From NCBI GenBank assembly GCA_903970615.1, contig CAJCJH010000060.1:1-64000 (forward strand): a DNA stretch of 64,000 nt, read 5' to 3'. Every line of letters begins with the position of its first letter. Positions within the stretch are counted from its first letter, which is position 1. The notes beneath the pieces were generated by a model. The model worked only from the letters and a program-made list of their open reading frames with translations, was not told where the DNA came from and did not search any database. The stretch is from Rhodospirillales bacterium. Lineage in GTDB: Bacteria; Pseudomonadota; Gammaproteobacteria; Nevskiales; Nevskiaceae. Of this stretch, positions 36,330 through 45,814 are shown one piece after another. A program made the translations under genes and the position numbers.

Positions 36330-37127
36330 TTACTCGCCGCCCTCGGAAACGTAAGGCAGACCGACATTGCGATAGCCGGCATCGACGTAAATGATTTCGC
36401 CGGTGATGGCCGAGGCAAGATCGGAAACCAGGAAGGCTGCGGCGTTGCCGACTTCGTCGATCGTCACATTGCGGCGCAACGGCGATACTTTCTCCGCGAC
36501 ATTCAGCATGCCGCGGAAACCCTTGATTCCGGCCGCGGCCAGCGTCTTGATCGGACCGGCCGAAATTCCGTTAACGCGAATATTTTCCGGACCCAGTTCC
36601 GCGGCCATATAGCGCACGTTGGCTTCGAGGCTGGCTTTTGCCGGACCCATCACGTTGTATTGAGGCACGGCGCGATCAGCACCCAAATAGGTGAGGGTCA
36701 GCAACGCAGCTGCACGGCCTTGCATCAGCGGGCGTGCGGCTTTCCCCAGTGCGGCAAAACTGTACGCGGAGATGTCGTGCGCCATCGCATAGCCTTCGCG
36801 CGTTACGGTTTCAAGGTAGCCGCCCGCCAGCAGTTCGCGCGGTGCGAAACCAATCGAGTGGATGACGATATCGATACCGCCCCAGGCATCGGCGATCGTC
36901 TTGAACGTCGCCGCGATATCCGTATCGCTGGTGACATCGAGCGGCATCACCAGCGCTGAATTTGTCGAATGCGCCTGCTCCTCGACGCGGGATTTCAGCT
37001 TCTCGCCTTGATAGCTGTAGGCAAGTTCCGCGCCTTCACGATGCATCGCATCAGCGATACCGCTGGCGATCGACCGCGTGCTGGCGATGCCGGTAATCAA
37101 GGCTTTTTTGCCGCTGAGAAATCCCAT
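36330..37127 (-). CDS. fabI: enoyl-ACP reductase (NADH)
   Basis: Reduces the double bond of enoyl-ACP in the last step of each fatty-acid elongation cycle. It is a short-chain dehydrogenase-type protein of 265 residues with the FabI cofactor motif [15 protein letters not shown]. The catalytic triad is Tyr147, Tyr157 and Lys164 in [35 protein letters not shown] follows. The frame is open 14 codons upstream, but ATG 37127 gives the standard [13 protein letters not shown] start. It is the last gene of the minus-strand envelope operon, 38 bases after the TonB-like gene. This may be only a position effect. Confidence 0.95.
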   Translation of the reverse strand: MGFLSGKKALITGIASTRSIASGIADAMHREGAELAYSYQGEKLKSRVEEQAHSTNSALVMPLDVTSDTDIAATFKTIADAWGGIDIVIHSIGFAPRELLAGGYLETVTREGYAMAHDISAYSFAALGKAARPLMQGRAAALLTLTYLGADRAVPQYNVMGPAKASLEANVRYMAAELGPENIRVNGISAGPIKTLAAAGIKGFRGMLNVAEKVSPLRRNVTIDEVGNAAAFLVSDLASAITGEIIYVDAGYRNVGLPYVSEGGE

Positions 37128-37165
37128 CGCTTTTAGTTTTAGTGCTTCACTCGTGGATTGACCGA

Positions 37166-38143
37166 TCAACCCGAAATGTAATTCAAGGGATAGTTCGGGT
37201 CGGTGAATGGCGGCACATTCTTGGCGCCGAAATTCATCAACTTGACGCGCTCCATGATTTGTCGCTCCAGTTCCGGATCGTGGAATGAGCTGGACACGAT
37301 CGTGCAGGACGTCACTGAACCATTTGGTGCGATCGTCAGGCTGAACGTGATTTTGCCACTGGTTGCCATATCCGGATTGGCACGCTGCGCGCGCGTGAAA
37401 ATCGCCGAGATCGCACCCTTGTTGCGGTCGAAAACTTCCTGGATTTCCGCGCGGCTGCGCCCAGCGGTGCCGGTTCCACCCGGACCATTTGCACCGGTGC
37501 CGAAGCCCAGCGGACTGGAAACCGCACCGGTGCGGCGATTGCCGACGCCGGCTCCGCCTTGGGTGCCGACCACGCCTTGGGTGCTGCCGTTGATGCCGCC
37601 GCTGGCGGAGCGCGCAGACGCGGCGATTGCGTCCGGATTGCCAGCGGCACCTCCGCCGTTGGTCGTCAACGCGCCGGTAATCAGCGGCTGATTATTGACC
37701 GTCGGCAAGGCCGAATCGCGCAGGCCGGCAAGCTGATCCTTCAAGGCCAGAATGCCGGATTTCTCCGCGGCCTTGCGCGCTTCGGCGACCTTGTCGACTG
37801 CAGGCTTGGGCTCTTCCTGCTTGGCGATTTTCGGCTCCGGCTTGGCCTGTTCTTTCGGCGCGGGCTTGGTCGGCTCTTTCGGTGGTTCCGGCGGCGGTGG
37901 CGGCTTGTCCGGCACCTTCGGCTTGAGCAATTCTGCGTAGTGCTTGGTGATGATTTCTTCCGGCGGCGGCTTCGGCTTTTCTTCGAGCTTGAACAGCGAA
38001 AAAATAAATAACAGCGCGATGGCGCTGATGCCAACGATCGCAACGATACGCCGGTAACGGCGATCCGCTTCCTCGGTGAGAGCCCAGCTATCCCAACGGA
38101 TCGGGCGGCGGATAAACCCACTCCCCATGATCTGCGCGCTCAT
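37166..38143 (-). CDS. TonB-like energy transducer with AgmX/PglI-type C-terminal domain
   Basis: Inner-membrane protein of 325 residues. It has a cytoplasmic N-terminus, one membrane helix (about 33-51, [21 protein letters not shown]) and a Pro/Lys-rich periplasm-spanning stretch (about 55-115). A Gly/Ala/Ser-rich linker leads to a C-terminal domain. That domain ([52 protein letters not shown]) has the pattern of the AgmX/PglI family, a relative of the TonB fold found in myxobacterial gliding proteins such as GltG and GltJ. Its ATG overlaps the preceding ExbD stop (38140-38143). It should couple the proton motive force harvested by the TolQ/TolR-like neighbours to an outer-membrane partner. 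Confidence 0.85.
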   Translation of the reverse strand: MSAQIMGSGFIRRPIRWDSWALTEEADRRYRRIVAIVGISAIALLFIFSLFKLEEKPKPPPEEIITKHYAELLKPKVPDKPPPPPEPPKEPTKPAPKEQAKPEPKIAKQEEPKPAVDKVAEARKAAEKSGILALKDQLAGLRDSALPTVNNQPLITGALTTNGGGAAGNPDAIAASARSASGGINGSTQGVVGTQGGAGVGNRRTGAVSSPLGFGTGANGPGGTGTAGRSRAEIQEVFDRNKGAISAIFTRAQRANPDMATSGKITFSLTIAPNGSVTSCTIVSSSFHDPELERQIMERVKLMNFGAKNVPPFTDPNYPLNYISG

Positions 38144-38670
38144 GGCGAACCCGAACCCAGGACGCCTGCGCGATGATCCACCGACAGCGAAATCTGCGCG
38201 AAGCGGGCATCCCCAGCGGTGGCCATCAATTTCTTGACCAGCGAGTAGGGCAATTCCTTGTCTGCCATGATGTTCAACTCGCCGCGCGTATCTCCTTTCA
38301 CTTCGGTGCCCTCGGCGGGCGCCAGCGGCACGGCTTCAAGCTGCGTTTTGAGCGGGGCAAGAATATTACCCTGTGTTTTTTCCGCGTCGGCGACGGTCAT
38401 CACCGGCGCGCCCTGAAGTTCGATATCGGTTTCGGTGATGGTCAGAACCGGCACGTCATGCGGCGGCTCATGCGTCAAGGATTGCGGCAGCTGCAATGAA
38501 TGCGGTGTTCGCACGGTGGCGGCGTTGGTCGAAGTCAGCAGCAGGAAAAATACGAGTGTCGTGAAGACGTCGATCATCGACACCAGATTCAAAGGCACGG
38601 ACTCACGTTTGGCCGCTCGCCGCATCAAGCGGTTGCGCTTGTAACCGGAGCGGATAGTCTGCTTGCTCAT
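38140..38670 (-). CDS. ExbD/TolR family protein (second copy)
   Basis: Biopolymer transport protein of 176 residues. A basic N-terminus precedes one membrane helix with the proton-pathway aspartate in LNLVSMIDVFTTLVFFLLL, and a periplasmic domain follows. The motif NLVSMIDV is the family signature. Together with the other ExbD gene it gives two non-identical TolR subunits, as in the AglQ/AglS pair of myxobacteria. The C-terminal overlap with the TonB-like gene implies coupled translation. Confidence 0.9.
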   Translation of the reverse strand: MSKQTIRSGYKRNRLMRRAAKRESVPLNLVSMIDVFTTLVFFLLLTSTNAATVRTPHSLQLPQSLTHEPPHDVPVLTITETDIELQGAPVMTVADAEKTQGNILAPLKTQLEAVPLAPAEGTEVKGDTRGELNIMADKELPYSLVKKLMATAGDARFAQISLSVDHRAGVLGSGSP

Positions 38671-38715
38671 GGAGTGCGATTAAGGGAGAGGCTCACGGAT
38701 GGCTTGTGGGGCAGC

Positions 38716-39225
38716 TTAGGGTGACTTCGCGGCGTTGGGCGCATCGCCGAGCGAAATAGCAGGGAACAGGTCCAGATCCTGGCGACCGTCGGGGCTGGGC
38801 GCGGTGCGCACGGCGTCCATCACCTGGATCAGCGCGTCATAAGGGGTATCCGGTTCCAACAGCAAGGTAATTTTGTCGTCGTCCGGTGCGCGTTGTTTGA
38901 CCTGCTGTAAAAGCTGGTTGAGCGCGACCACATCGTAGCCGCTGGCGATGTTCGGAAAGACCTTGATGGTGCCGCCACGATCGCCGAGCACCAAAGTTTT
39001 CTGGCGAATCACGACACTCAGCGCACGCGGCGGATCCTTCTGCGGAACCGAGGTATTGGACGGCAGGTTGACGCCCAGGATCGATACGCCGATGGTGTTC
39101 ACCAACAGGAAGAAAATCAGCACCGTGAGGATATCAATCATCGACACGATATTGAGTTCGCCCGCGCGCTTGCGACGCATGCGCTTGAGCGAGCGACGGG
39201 TGTCGCGCGAAAGACCGTGCATCAT
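38716..39225 (-). CDS. ExbD/TolR family protein (first copy)
   Basis: Membrane protein of 169 residues with the family signature LNIVSMIDILTVLIFFLLV, including the conserved Asp, and a periplasmic domain rich in beta structure. A second Met directly follows the first, so the start may be 39222. It lies 55 bases after the ExbB-like gene and 45 before the second ExbD-like gene. It differs clearly from its neighbour in sequence, so the pair is old rather than a recent duplication. Confidence 0.9.
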   Translation of the reverse strand: MMHGLSRDTRRSLKRMRRKRAGELNIVSMIDILTVLIFFLLVNTIGVSILGVNLPSNTSVPQKDPPRALSVVIRQKTLVLGDRGGTIKVFPNIASGYDVVALNQLLQQVKQRAPDDDKITLLLEPDTPYDALIQVMDAVRTAPSPDGRQDLDLFPAISLGDAPNAAKSP

Positions 39226-39280
39226 GGCTGGAGTGCCTTTGACTCGTAACGGCGATCGGTAAGGTGCGGCGCAAGCGGCA

Positions 39281-39913
39281 TCAGTGCTTCAGGCCCAGGC
39301 TGTTGAGGAACTTGACCGAAGCCATCTCCAAACTATCGACCAGTTCATCAGTTTTCGACTGCAGCCAGGAGTGCAGCAGCATGAACGGGATCGCGGTGCA
39401 GAGGCCGAACGCGGTGCAGTTCATCGCCACCGACACCGAAGCAGCAAGCTGATCCTGCTTCTGGCTCGGATTGATGTCGCCGACCGCGGCGAAGCCGTGA
39501 ATCAGGCCGACGATGGTGCCGAGCAGGCCGAGCAAGGTGGCGACGTTGGCGAAGGTAGCGAGCCAGTGCGTACGCCGCTCCAATTGCGGCGTGACTTCCA
39601 TCAGGCTTTCTTCCATCGCGGTTTCGACTTCTTCACGATTGGAGGCGCCGCGCGAACGCGAGATGCCGTAGCCGAGTACGCGACCTATCGCCGTTTGCGA
39701 ACCGGCGGCGAGCTTTTCGGCTTCCTCGAAGCGGCCACTATTCACCAGCGGCAGCAGCTTCGACCAGATCGTGCGGTTTTCGCTCGCGGCCTTTTGCAGG
39801 TAGATGAAACGCTCGATGACGATGGCCAGACCGAACACCGCAACCACGGCGATTGGGTACATAAATGTGCCACCAGCCTGGAAAAATTGACTGATCGTGA
39901 CGAAAAAATCCAT
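39281..39913 (-). CDS. MotA/TolQ/ExbB family proton channel protein
   Basis: Inner-membrane protein of 210 residues with three hydrophobic segments: one near the N-terminus (GGTFMYPIAVVAVFGLAIVI) and two in the C-terminal half. The family core reads FANVATLLGLLGTIVGLIHGF and SVAMNCTAFGLCTAIP, with the Thr/Ser pattern that lines the proton path. AAGGGGA lies nine bases before the ATG. With the two ExbD-type proteins it should form the proton-driven motor of this operon. Confidence 0.92.
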   Translation of the reverse strand: MDFFVTISQFFQAGGTFMYPIAVVAVFGLAIVIERFIYLQKAASENRTIWSKLLPLVNSGRFEEAEKLAAGSQTAIGRVLGYGISRSRGASNREEVETAMEESLMEVTPQLERRTHWLATFANVATLLGLLGTIVGLIHGFAAVGDINPSQKQDQLAASVSVAMNCTAFGLCTAIPFMLLHSWLQSKTDELVDSLEMASVKFLNSLGLKH

Positions 39914-39977
39914 GAAAAGAATCCCCTTGGGTGTTCGGATTGAGACGGGTTGAGCGGACTTGGGCTAAACGGCCAGC

Positions 39978-40481
39978 TTATTTGCCACTGGCGAGGTGAG
40001 CTTGACGGTAATCAGTAATGACATTGTAGTAGTTGACGCGGCGCTGAAAAGTATCCGGATCGATCGGCGAGGTATCCACATCGACAAAGCGGGCAGGGCG
40101 ATCGAGTCCATTTTCAGCATAACCATCTTTCCAAGGCGTGATGAACAGGCCGATCGGCGCTTCCTTGTCGCCGACGACGACGGTGCCATCATCGCCGGTG
40201 TTGGTCTGCTTCGGCGTCAGCGGCGTGGTCGGAACCTGCATCGTTTCCGGCGGCGCCACTGAAATCGGGCCGCGTTCACCGCCGCTGACCGACGACTGCG
40301 GTGAACGCGAGGGCGGTGTGGTCTGCACCGTGCTGGGCTGGAAATCGACATCGGACGGCTGACCGCTTTTGCCAATCGTTACCGCGGGCGCATTTTGCTG
40401 GGCGAATGCCGGCAGTATCATCAGGCTTGAGAGGCTTGCCGATATGCTGGTCCGCAGGATGAAGCTGGCGACGGTTTTCAT
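39978..40481 (-). CDS. small secreted protein of the TonB/TPR operon
   Basis: Protein of 167 residues with a signal peptide (about 1-27, ending LPAFAQQ). A low-complexity Pro/Ser/Thr region follows, then a short C-terminal part (IGLFITPWKDGYAENGLDRPARFVDVDTSPIDPDTFQRRVNYYNV, quoted only in part: IGLFITPWKDGY, RPARFVDVD, FQRRVNYYNV). I do not recognise a family. Its position between the TPR lipoprotein genes and the motor genes suggests a periplasmic partner or linker. Confidence 0.75.
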   Translation of the reverse strand: MKTVASFILRTSISASLSSLMILPAFAQQNAPAVTIGKSGQPSDVDFQPSTVQTTPPSRSPQSSVSGGERGPISVAPPETMQVPTTPLTPKQTNTGDDGTVVVGDKEAPIGLFITPWKDGYAENGLDRPARFVDVDTSPIDPDTFQRRVNYYNVITDYRQAHLASGK

Positions 40482-40492
40482 GGTGCGAATTC

Positions 40493-41194
40493 CTACTTGC
40501 TGGGCGCGGCTGGAGCTGCGGGTGGCTGCAATTCGTCGATCCAGGCGGTCACGACCGGTTTCGAGCCTCCAGACAGGCGCTGATATTCACGATACTGCGT
40601 CACCGCATCCTGCGGCCTTCTCAGATAAGTGTCGTACAGGATGGCGAGGTTCAAGTGTGCGTTCGGATAGTCCGGCTGTACTGCGACGGCTCTCAAATAC
40701 GACTGCTCGGCATGCGCATAGTCGCCGCTTTCACGATAGATGATGCCTTCCCAATCGTAAGCGGTTGCGTTCTTCGGATTGGCGGCGATCGCACGATTGA
40801 AACTGTCGAAGGCTTTATCACGTTGCTTGGAACGAGCATAGAGAATGCCAAGATTGGTCGGCGGCCCCGACAAGTTCGGAAACTCCTTGGCCAGCGCTTC
40901 GAGCGCGCTCTGGGCTTCGTCGGTTTTGTGATCGCGCATCAAGGCCAGCGCCTGCTGATAACGACCGCTCGCCGGACCTTGCGTCGCGGCCGGTGGCGGC
41001 GCGGCGCCAGCGGTGCTTGCCGCTTTATCAGACGATGACGGCGGGGTTTTCGACGGCGAACCGCCACCACCGCGTCCGGCACAGCCAACCAGCCCGGTGG
41101 CCAAGCCTGCCACCAGCGCAATCAATACGATGATCGATTGCGGCTTTTTTTGCGGCCCGCAAGGCATGGCAGCGCTCTCAAGGAAGGGCTTCAT
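40493..41194 (-). CDS. TPR-repeat lipoprotein
   Basis: Lipoprotein of 233 residues with a lipobox LVGC after the hydrophobic stretch SIIVLIALVAGLATG. A Gly/Ser/Pro-rich linker and about four tetratricopeptide repeats follow (RYQQALALMRDHKTDEAQSA, NLGILYARSKQRDKAFDSF, DWEGIIYRESGDYAHAEQSY, HLNLAILYDTYLRRPQDAV). ATG 41194 is chosen because AGGAG precedes it by four to five bases. It overlaps the upstream TPR gene by 17 bases. An ATG at 41167 just past that stop is the alternative. It was probably sorted by LspA/Lol to a membrane leaflet facing the periplasm. Confidence 0.83.
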   Translation of the reverse strand: MKPFLESAAMPCGPQKKPQSIIVLIALVAGLATGLVGCAGRGGGGSPSKTPPSSSDKAASTAGAAPPPAATQGPASGRYQQALALMRDHKTDEAQSALEALAKEFPNLSGPPTNLGILYARSKQRDKAFDSFNRAIAANPKNATAYDWEGIIYRESGDYAHAEQSYLRAVAVQPDYPNAHLNLAILYDTYLRRPQDAVTQYREYQRLSGGSKPVVTAWIDELQPPAAPAAPSK

Positions 41195-43997
41195 AAATCT
41201 CCTGACGCTGTTCGCGCTTGGCATATTTTGCCGGTGCCAGCACTGCCAGCGCGTCGACGCTCTTGCGAATCCAATCGTTCCAGAGCCCTTGATTGATGCG
41301 TTCGAGATTGCCTTCATGCGCGCGAATGGCTTGATCGTCGAATGGCGCCGCCTGTTCTTCCAGCAGCAGATCGTATTGCTCGCGTTCCTCCGCGCCCAGA
41401 TTGTGCGGGCGTTCCGAATCGCGCAGCGCCTTGCCGAAATCCTGATAGACCGTTCCGAGCTCATAATTGGCAGCAGTCGTGGTTTCGATGAAACCATAAC
41501 TAGCTGCGCGAGTGAGTAACTGCACGGCGTTTTCAGTGGCTTTCTTGCGCGCCGGTAGGCTATTGCTGATCGGCGTGGTCAACTGGAGTTTGCGGGCATC
41601 AGCGGCGGCGGTCCGGCCCAGGTCGAGCACGGCTTGCGCGGCTTGCAGACGATATGGCGAGTCGGCCGCATTGCCGTTATCCGCGCCAAGAATCGCATTC
41701 AGCCAGAACGCATGGCGGGTTTGATCGTTGATCGAAAGCGTGTAGTCGGCCAGATACTGACGTGCCGCCATCGCCCGATCCACCGGTTGCGGGTAGGCGT
41801 TCACATAGGCTTCGTAGGCGGTTGCCGCCTGCGCCGATTGGTGTGCGCTGTCGTAGAGCTTGGCCGCCAGCCACATCGCTTCGCGGCGGGTATCCGGCGA
41901 TTCGCTGGGTCGCGCGGCGATTCGCTGATAAACCACGGCGGCCTGCGCCGGTTTGTTGTCTTTCTGATACGCCGCGGCCAGTTGCTTGTCCGCATCCGCG
42001 CTCAGCGGATTGGTGGGATAGCGCGAGCGATAGGCTTCGAGCGCCTGCTCTGCCGCCGGCCAATCCTGCAAGCCGACCAAGGCGGTGGCGCCATCGTAAT
42101 CGGCATTCGGGCGGATGCTCGCGTCCGGCACGATCGTGCCGATACGCAGGAAATTGCTTGCGGCCGTGCGCAGATCGCCGGCCTTGCGCGCCGCTTCGCC
42201 TTCCTTGTAAATCGCGGCGGCCAGTTGTTCGACCACAGCCTTGTGCTGCACGCTGCCGGGCGCGGTTTGCGGCAGCAGGCTGGTGTAAGCGGTTTCGGCC
42301 TCGGCGTAATTGCCTTGCGCAAACCGTGCGTCGGCGGCGACACCGAGCGCTTGCGAACGCTGCTCCGAAGTAGCCGGCGGATTCAGCTGTAATACGCGCC
42401 GGGCAACAGTGACTGCGTTGTCGTAATCCTTGATCTCGATCAAATCCTGCGCGGCGCGCGTCAGCGCCGAAGCCACTTGCGGATTGGTCGGGAAGGTATC
42501 GGCGAACTTGGTGGTTGCCGCTACCGACTCGCGCAATACGCCCGGACGATCGGCCGGCTGCGATTCGGAGGCGAGGCGCTGGTAAGCCTGCACGGCCGCG
42601 TATCCCGCTTCCGGTGCTTTCGGATGATTGCCGCGCTCGTACGCGGTCTTCATGTACTGCTGCGCGGCATCGCGCGTGCGGCCGCCGTCGTACAGCGAGT
42701 CGGCCATCAGCAGGTTCACTTCCGGCAGTTTCGGATCATTCGGATAAAGCTCGATGATCTTGCTGTACCAGCCTGCGGCGGCGATGAAATGAGTACGCGC
42801 TGCGGCGGGATCTTTCTGCGCTTGCGCCTGCGCAGCGGCTTGATAGTGACGGCCGAGGTCTTCGAGATCCTGCCGCACCGCGGCTACCGCTTCCGGCGTC
42901 GGCGGGCGACCTGCCCAATAGGGCGCAGTCGGCGCGTAGGCATTGACGTAGCGCTCTTTCTCGATCACCACCTGATCGCTGAACCCGCCATCCTGATATG
43001 CGCTGATGACGCGCGACTGGAACGCCGGCGCGAGCGGGCTGGACGCATGCGCCTGCACGAAAGCGGCGTATGCGTTGGCCGCATCGGTATAGCGTTTCTT
43101 TTCCAGGAACAGCTCGCCGAGCGCGTTGTAGACCAGCGGGTAATACACTGGCTCACCGCCGTGCCGCGCAAAATATTCGCGCGCGCCCTTGCCGCCGCCG
43201 AGTTCGGCCAGCGACAGGCTGACGACACGCAGGGAGTCCGTCGCCATCTCGGCTTTGCCGGGCGCGACCTGCGCCAGGCTGGTCTTGGTGTTCTCCAGTT
43301 CGCCCGGCGGCAGCAGGCGCGACAGGATATCGAAGTAAATCGCGATGTCTTCGGCGTAGCGGCCTTGTTTATAAAGGCTCCAGCCCAGTTTGTATTCGCT
43401 CGGTTCATAGAATGGCGAGCCGTTGCCGAACACCATGCCGGCGCGATATTCCTTTTCTGATTCCGTGAAGCGGCCCAATTGATACAGCATTTCGCCGCTG
43501 CGGAAATGCGCATCTGCGATCACGGTGGAATTCGGATACTGCTGTTCCAGACGCTGCAAGGTCTGCAATGCACGATCGACATCACCGATATTTTGATAAG
43601 CCCGCGCCATCTGGTAAAGCACGCGATCGTTTTCAGGATCGGTAGGTTCTTCCTGCAGCAATTTCTGGTAGATGCCGATCGAGCGCTGAATTGCGATCGA
43701 ATCCGGATTGCCGGCGGAATCCTGCATCTGAATGCCGAGATCGGCGATGCGCCGCAGAGCTTCGCGCCGTGTTGCCTGATCCGGGTGCAGCGCCAGCAAT
43801 TTCTGATAATTTTCGACTGCTTTCTGGGGGTCCGCCGCGACCTGCTGCGACTGCACCACCGGCAACTGGTCTTCCGCTGGCGCTTGGCGGGTCAGTGTCT
43901 TGATCGAAGGTGCGGGCGCTCTTTGCTGAGGCGCGCTGCCGCAGGCAACAAGTGCTACCGCCAGAACCGGAGTTGCCACGGCATAGCGGGTCTTCAA
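41178..43997 (-). CDS. large TPR-repeat lipoprotein
   Basis: Lipoprotein of 939 residues with the signal MKTRYAVATPVLAVALVAC (lipobox LVAC) and a solenoid of many tetratricopeptide repeats over most of its length. Examples are KAVENYQKLLALHPDQ, VLYQMARAYQNIGDVDRAL, EMLYQLGRFTESEKEY and LGELFLEKKRYTDAANAY. Large periplasmic TPR proteins of this kind occur beside TolQ/TolR genes in Agl-Glt-like clusters (GltD/GltE-type). Its start overlaps the preceding stop by four bases. No enzymatic motif is seen, and it is likely a scaffold between motor and outer membrane. Confidence 0.85.
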   Translation of the reverse strand: MKTRYAVATPVLAVALVACGSAPQQRAPAPSIKTLTRQAPAEDQLPVVQSQQVAADPQKAVENYQKLLALHPDQATRREALRRIADLGIQMQDSAGNPDSIAIQRSIGIYQKLLQEEPTDPENDRVLYQMARAYQNIGDVDRALQTLQRLEQQYPNSTVIADAHFRSGEMLYQLGRFTESEKEYRAGMVFGNGSPFYEPSEYKLGWSLYKQGRYAEDIAIYFDILSRLLPPGELENTKTSLAQVAPGKAEMATDSLRVVSLSLAELGGGKGAREYFARHGGEPVYYPLVYNALGELFLEKKRYTDAANAYAAFVQAHASSPLAPAFQSRVISAYQDGGFSDQVVIEKERYVNAYAPTAPYWAGRPPTPEAVAAVRQDLEDLGRHYQAAAQAQAQKDPAAARTHFIAAAGWYSKIIELYPNDPKLPEVNLLMADSLYDGGRTRDAAQQYMKTAYERGNHPKAPEAGYAAVQAYQRLASESQPADRPGVLRESVAATTKFADTFPTNPQVASALTRAAQDLIEIKDYDNAVTVARRVLQLNPPATSEQRSQALGVAADARFAQGNYAEAETAYTSLLPQTAPGSVQHKAVVEQLAAAIYKEGEAARKAGDLRTAASNFLRIGTIVPDASIRPNADYDGATALVGLQDWPAAEQALEAYRSRYPTNPLSADADKQLAAAYQKDNKPAQAAVVYQRIAARPSESPDTRREAMWLAAKLYDSAHQSAQAATAYEAYVNAYPQPVDRAMAARQYLADYTLSINDQTRHAFWLNAILGADNGNAADSPYRLQAAQAVLDLGRTAAADARKLQLTTPISNSLPARKKATENAVQLLTRAASYGFIETTTAANYELGTVYQDFGKALRDSERPHNLGAEEREQYDLLLEEQAAPFDDQAIRAHEGNLERINQGLWNDWIRKSVDALAVLAPAKYAKREQRQEIYEALP

Positions 43998-45814
43998 GGC
44001 GCGACTCCATGCGATGCGCGATCGTAAATCCGGGCGATCGCAAAGCGCGCTTCCACCAGATATTTTTCGTTGAGCTTGCGCTGCGCATCGAGATCATTCA
44101 GCGCGATCTTTTGCAGCGTCTTGGCACCCGCATCTTCCGCCACTTTGAGTTTCGGACTGAGCGCATCCAGACGGATTTTCAGCGCATTGAGTTGCTCGTA
44201 AGGACCATCGAATTTGCTCGGCGCATTGCTCGGCAGCTGCAGCTTGATCGGCGGCGCAGGCGCTTCGGCGGCCTCCTTCGCCTTGTCTTCATAAGGCGCG
44301 GCCACCAGCATTTGCGCCATTTGCAACTGCGGCTTGATATCCGGCTGATAACCGAGATTGGCATCGCTGCTGAGCGTGCCGATGCGCTGCTGGAGTTCTT
44401 TCTGCGAAACCGGCTGTTTGGTACGCACGTCGTAGGCGGCTTGCAGATCGAGAATGCGCTGGCGCTCGGCGTCGGTGTCACGGATCAGCAGCCGGATATC
44501 GCGGAACGACTTGAGCGCTTCCTGAAACGGATGATCGGCGATCAGCGTTTGCAGATAAAAAGTCTCCGGCGCGTCCGGCAAATCCTTCAGCTTCCAGGTC
44601 CAGCCGCTATCGGCATCGCCATTGCGGCTGATGATGGTATCCACCATGCGGCCGTAGCGAATACTCAAAATGGCCTGATCGAGATTGACGCGCGTCTGTT
44701 CCAGAGCAGTGATGGCTTTCTCGTAATACTGCTGTGCTTCGACATGCGCACCGAGCTTATCTAGCACGTAAGGAATGGCGAGCAGACCTTCCTGCACGGC
44801 CGGATCGATCGGATCGCGGCCGACCAGTTCCACCCACGGCACTAGAGCTTTTTTCAGCGCAGCTTCCTGGGTGGGATCACTGCTGGCAAGCTGGAATGGT
44901 TTCAGGCCAGCGCGCTTGTAGATGTCTGAATCCAGAAATCCCGGCCGCAGCAGGGCGCCGATGGACGAGAACTGGCCGGAAGCCGGGCCGGACGTATCGT
45001 CCGCTACCTGGCTGCGCTTCTGCTTGTCGCCTTGCACCGAGAGATAGGCCCATCCGAGACCGAGCAGCGCACGGTTGGAAAACGGCCCGGTTTGACGGAT
45101 GCGATCCAGAATCGGAATCGCCGAGCCGCCTTGCTGGCGCTTCAGCCAGTAGTAGCCGAGCACCAGATTGGCCTTGTCTTTCAGCGCCAGCCCTTCGGAA
45201 TCGGTGGGTTTGCGCGTGCCGACGCGATCCAGCACGTTGATTCCCTCATCGACATGATCGGACTTGAGCAACGCGATGCCTAGGTTGTAACGCATGTAGC
45301 CCGGCTGATCGCTGGCGGTATCCGGCTTGGTTAGCACCTGCACCGCATCGGCGTAACGATCCTGCGCCATCAACACGCGCGACATCTGATCCTGCCAGTT
45401 CACCATCAACTGCGCCGGGATTTGCGAACGCAGCGCGGTGAGTTCCGCCGTCGCTTCCGGCAGGAAATTGCGCTCGTATAGAAATTCGGCGCGGCGCAGT
45501 CTGGCGCGTCCGAGCACCAGCGGATCCTTTCCGTTCGCGGCTTCTTCGCGGTAGATCATTTCGGCGCGTTTCTGCATACCGAAGTTGAGCGTATCGTCCG
45601 CCAGCCGTTGATAATATTCAGTTGGCAAAGTGCTTTGCGGCGATTCTTTTTGAATTTGAATCAGCGCCGTGGAGGCTGCCAGAAAGCGGCGGTTTTCCGC
45701 CATGTAGTCGGTCGCGCGCACGCGCGGATCGAGGTCGCTGCCAATGGTGTAGCTGTCGGCCGCACTGGCCGCGCCGCAAACGCATCCGAGAATCAAGAGA
45801 GCGAGCTGTTTCAT
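43994..45814 (-). CDS. secreted TPR-like protein
   Basis: Exported protein of 606 residues with the signal MKQLALLILGCVCGAASAADS. Helical repeats resembling tetratricopeptides occupy the first two thirds (AEMIYREEAANGKDPLVLGR, RVLMAQDRYADAVQVL, NLGIALLKSDHVDEGI, LLGLGWAYLSVQGDKQKR). A more helical, possibly coiled-coil C-terminal part follows. ATG 45814 overlaps the previous stop (ATGA at 45811-45814). An ATG five codons upstream is less likely. I cannot assign a named family. Confidence 0.82.
   Translation of the reverse strand: MKQLALLILGCVCGAASAADSYTIGSDLDPRVRATDYMAENRRFLAASTALIQIQKESPQSTLPTEYYQRLADDTLNFGMQKRAEMIYREEAANGKDPLVLGRARLRRAEFLYERNFLPEATAELTALRSQIPAQLMVNWQDQMSRVLMAQDRYADAVQVLTKPDTASDQPGYMRYNLGIALLKSDHVDEGINVLDRVGTRKPTDSEGLALKDKANLVLGYYWLKRQQGGSAIPILDRIRQTGPFSNRALLGLGWAYLSVQGDKQKRSQVADDTSGPASGQFSSIGALLRPGFLDSDIYKRAGLKPFQLASSDPTQEAALKKALVPWVELVGRDPIDPAVQEGLLAIPYVLDKLGAHVEAQQYYEKAITALEQTRVNLDQAILSIRYGRMVDTIISRNGDADSGWTWKLKDLPDAPETFYLQTLIADHPFQEALKSFRDIRLLIRDTDAERQRILDLQAAYDVRTKQPVSQKELQQRIGTLSSDANLGYQPDIKPQLQMAQMLVAAPYEDKAKEAAEAPAPPIKLQLPSNAPSKFDGPYEQLNALKIRLDALSPKLKVAEDAGAKTLQKIALNDLDAQRKLNEKYLVEARFAIARIYDRASHGVAP

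Noticed and set aside
37166-38143. Classical TonB of an iron-uptake system
   Set aside because: The C-terminal domain pattern fits AgmX/PglI better. There are two ExbD genes and several TPR proteins but no receptor gene.
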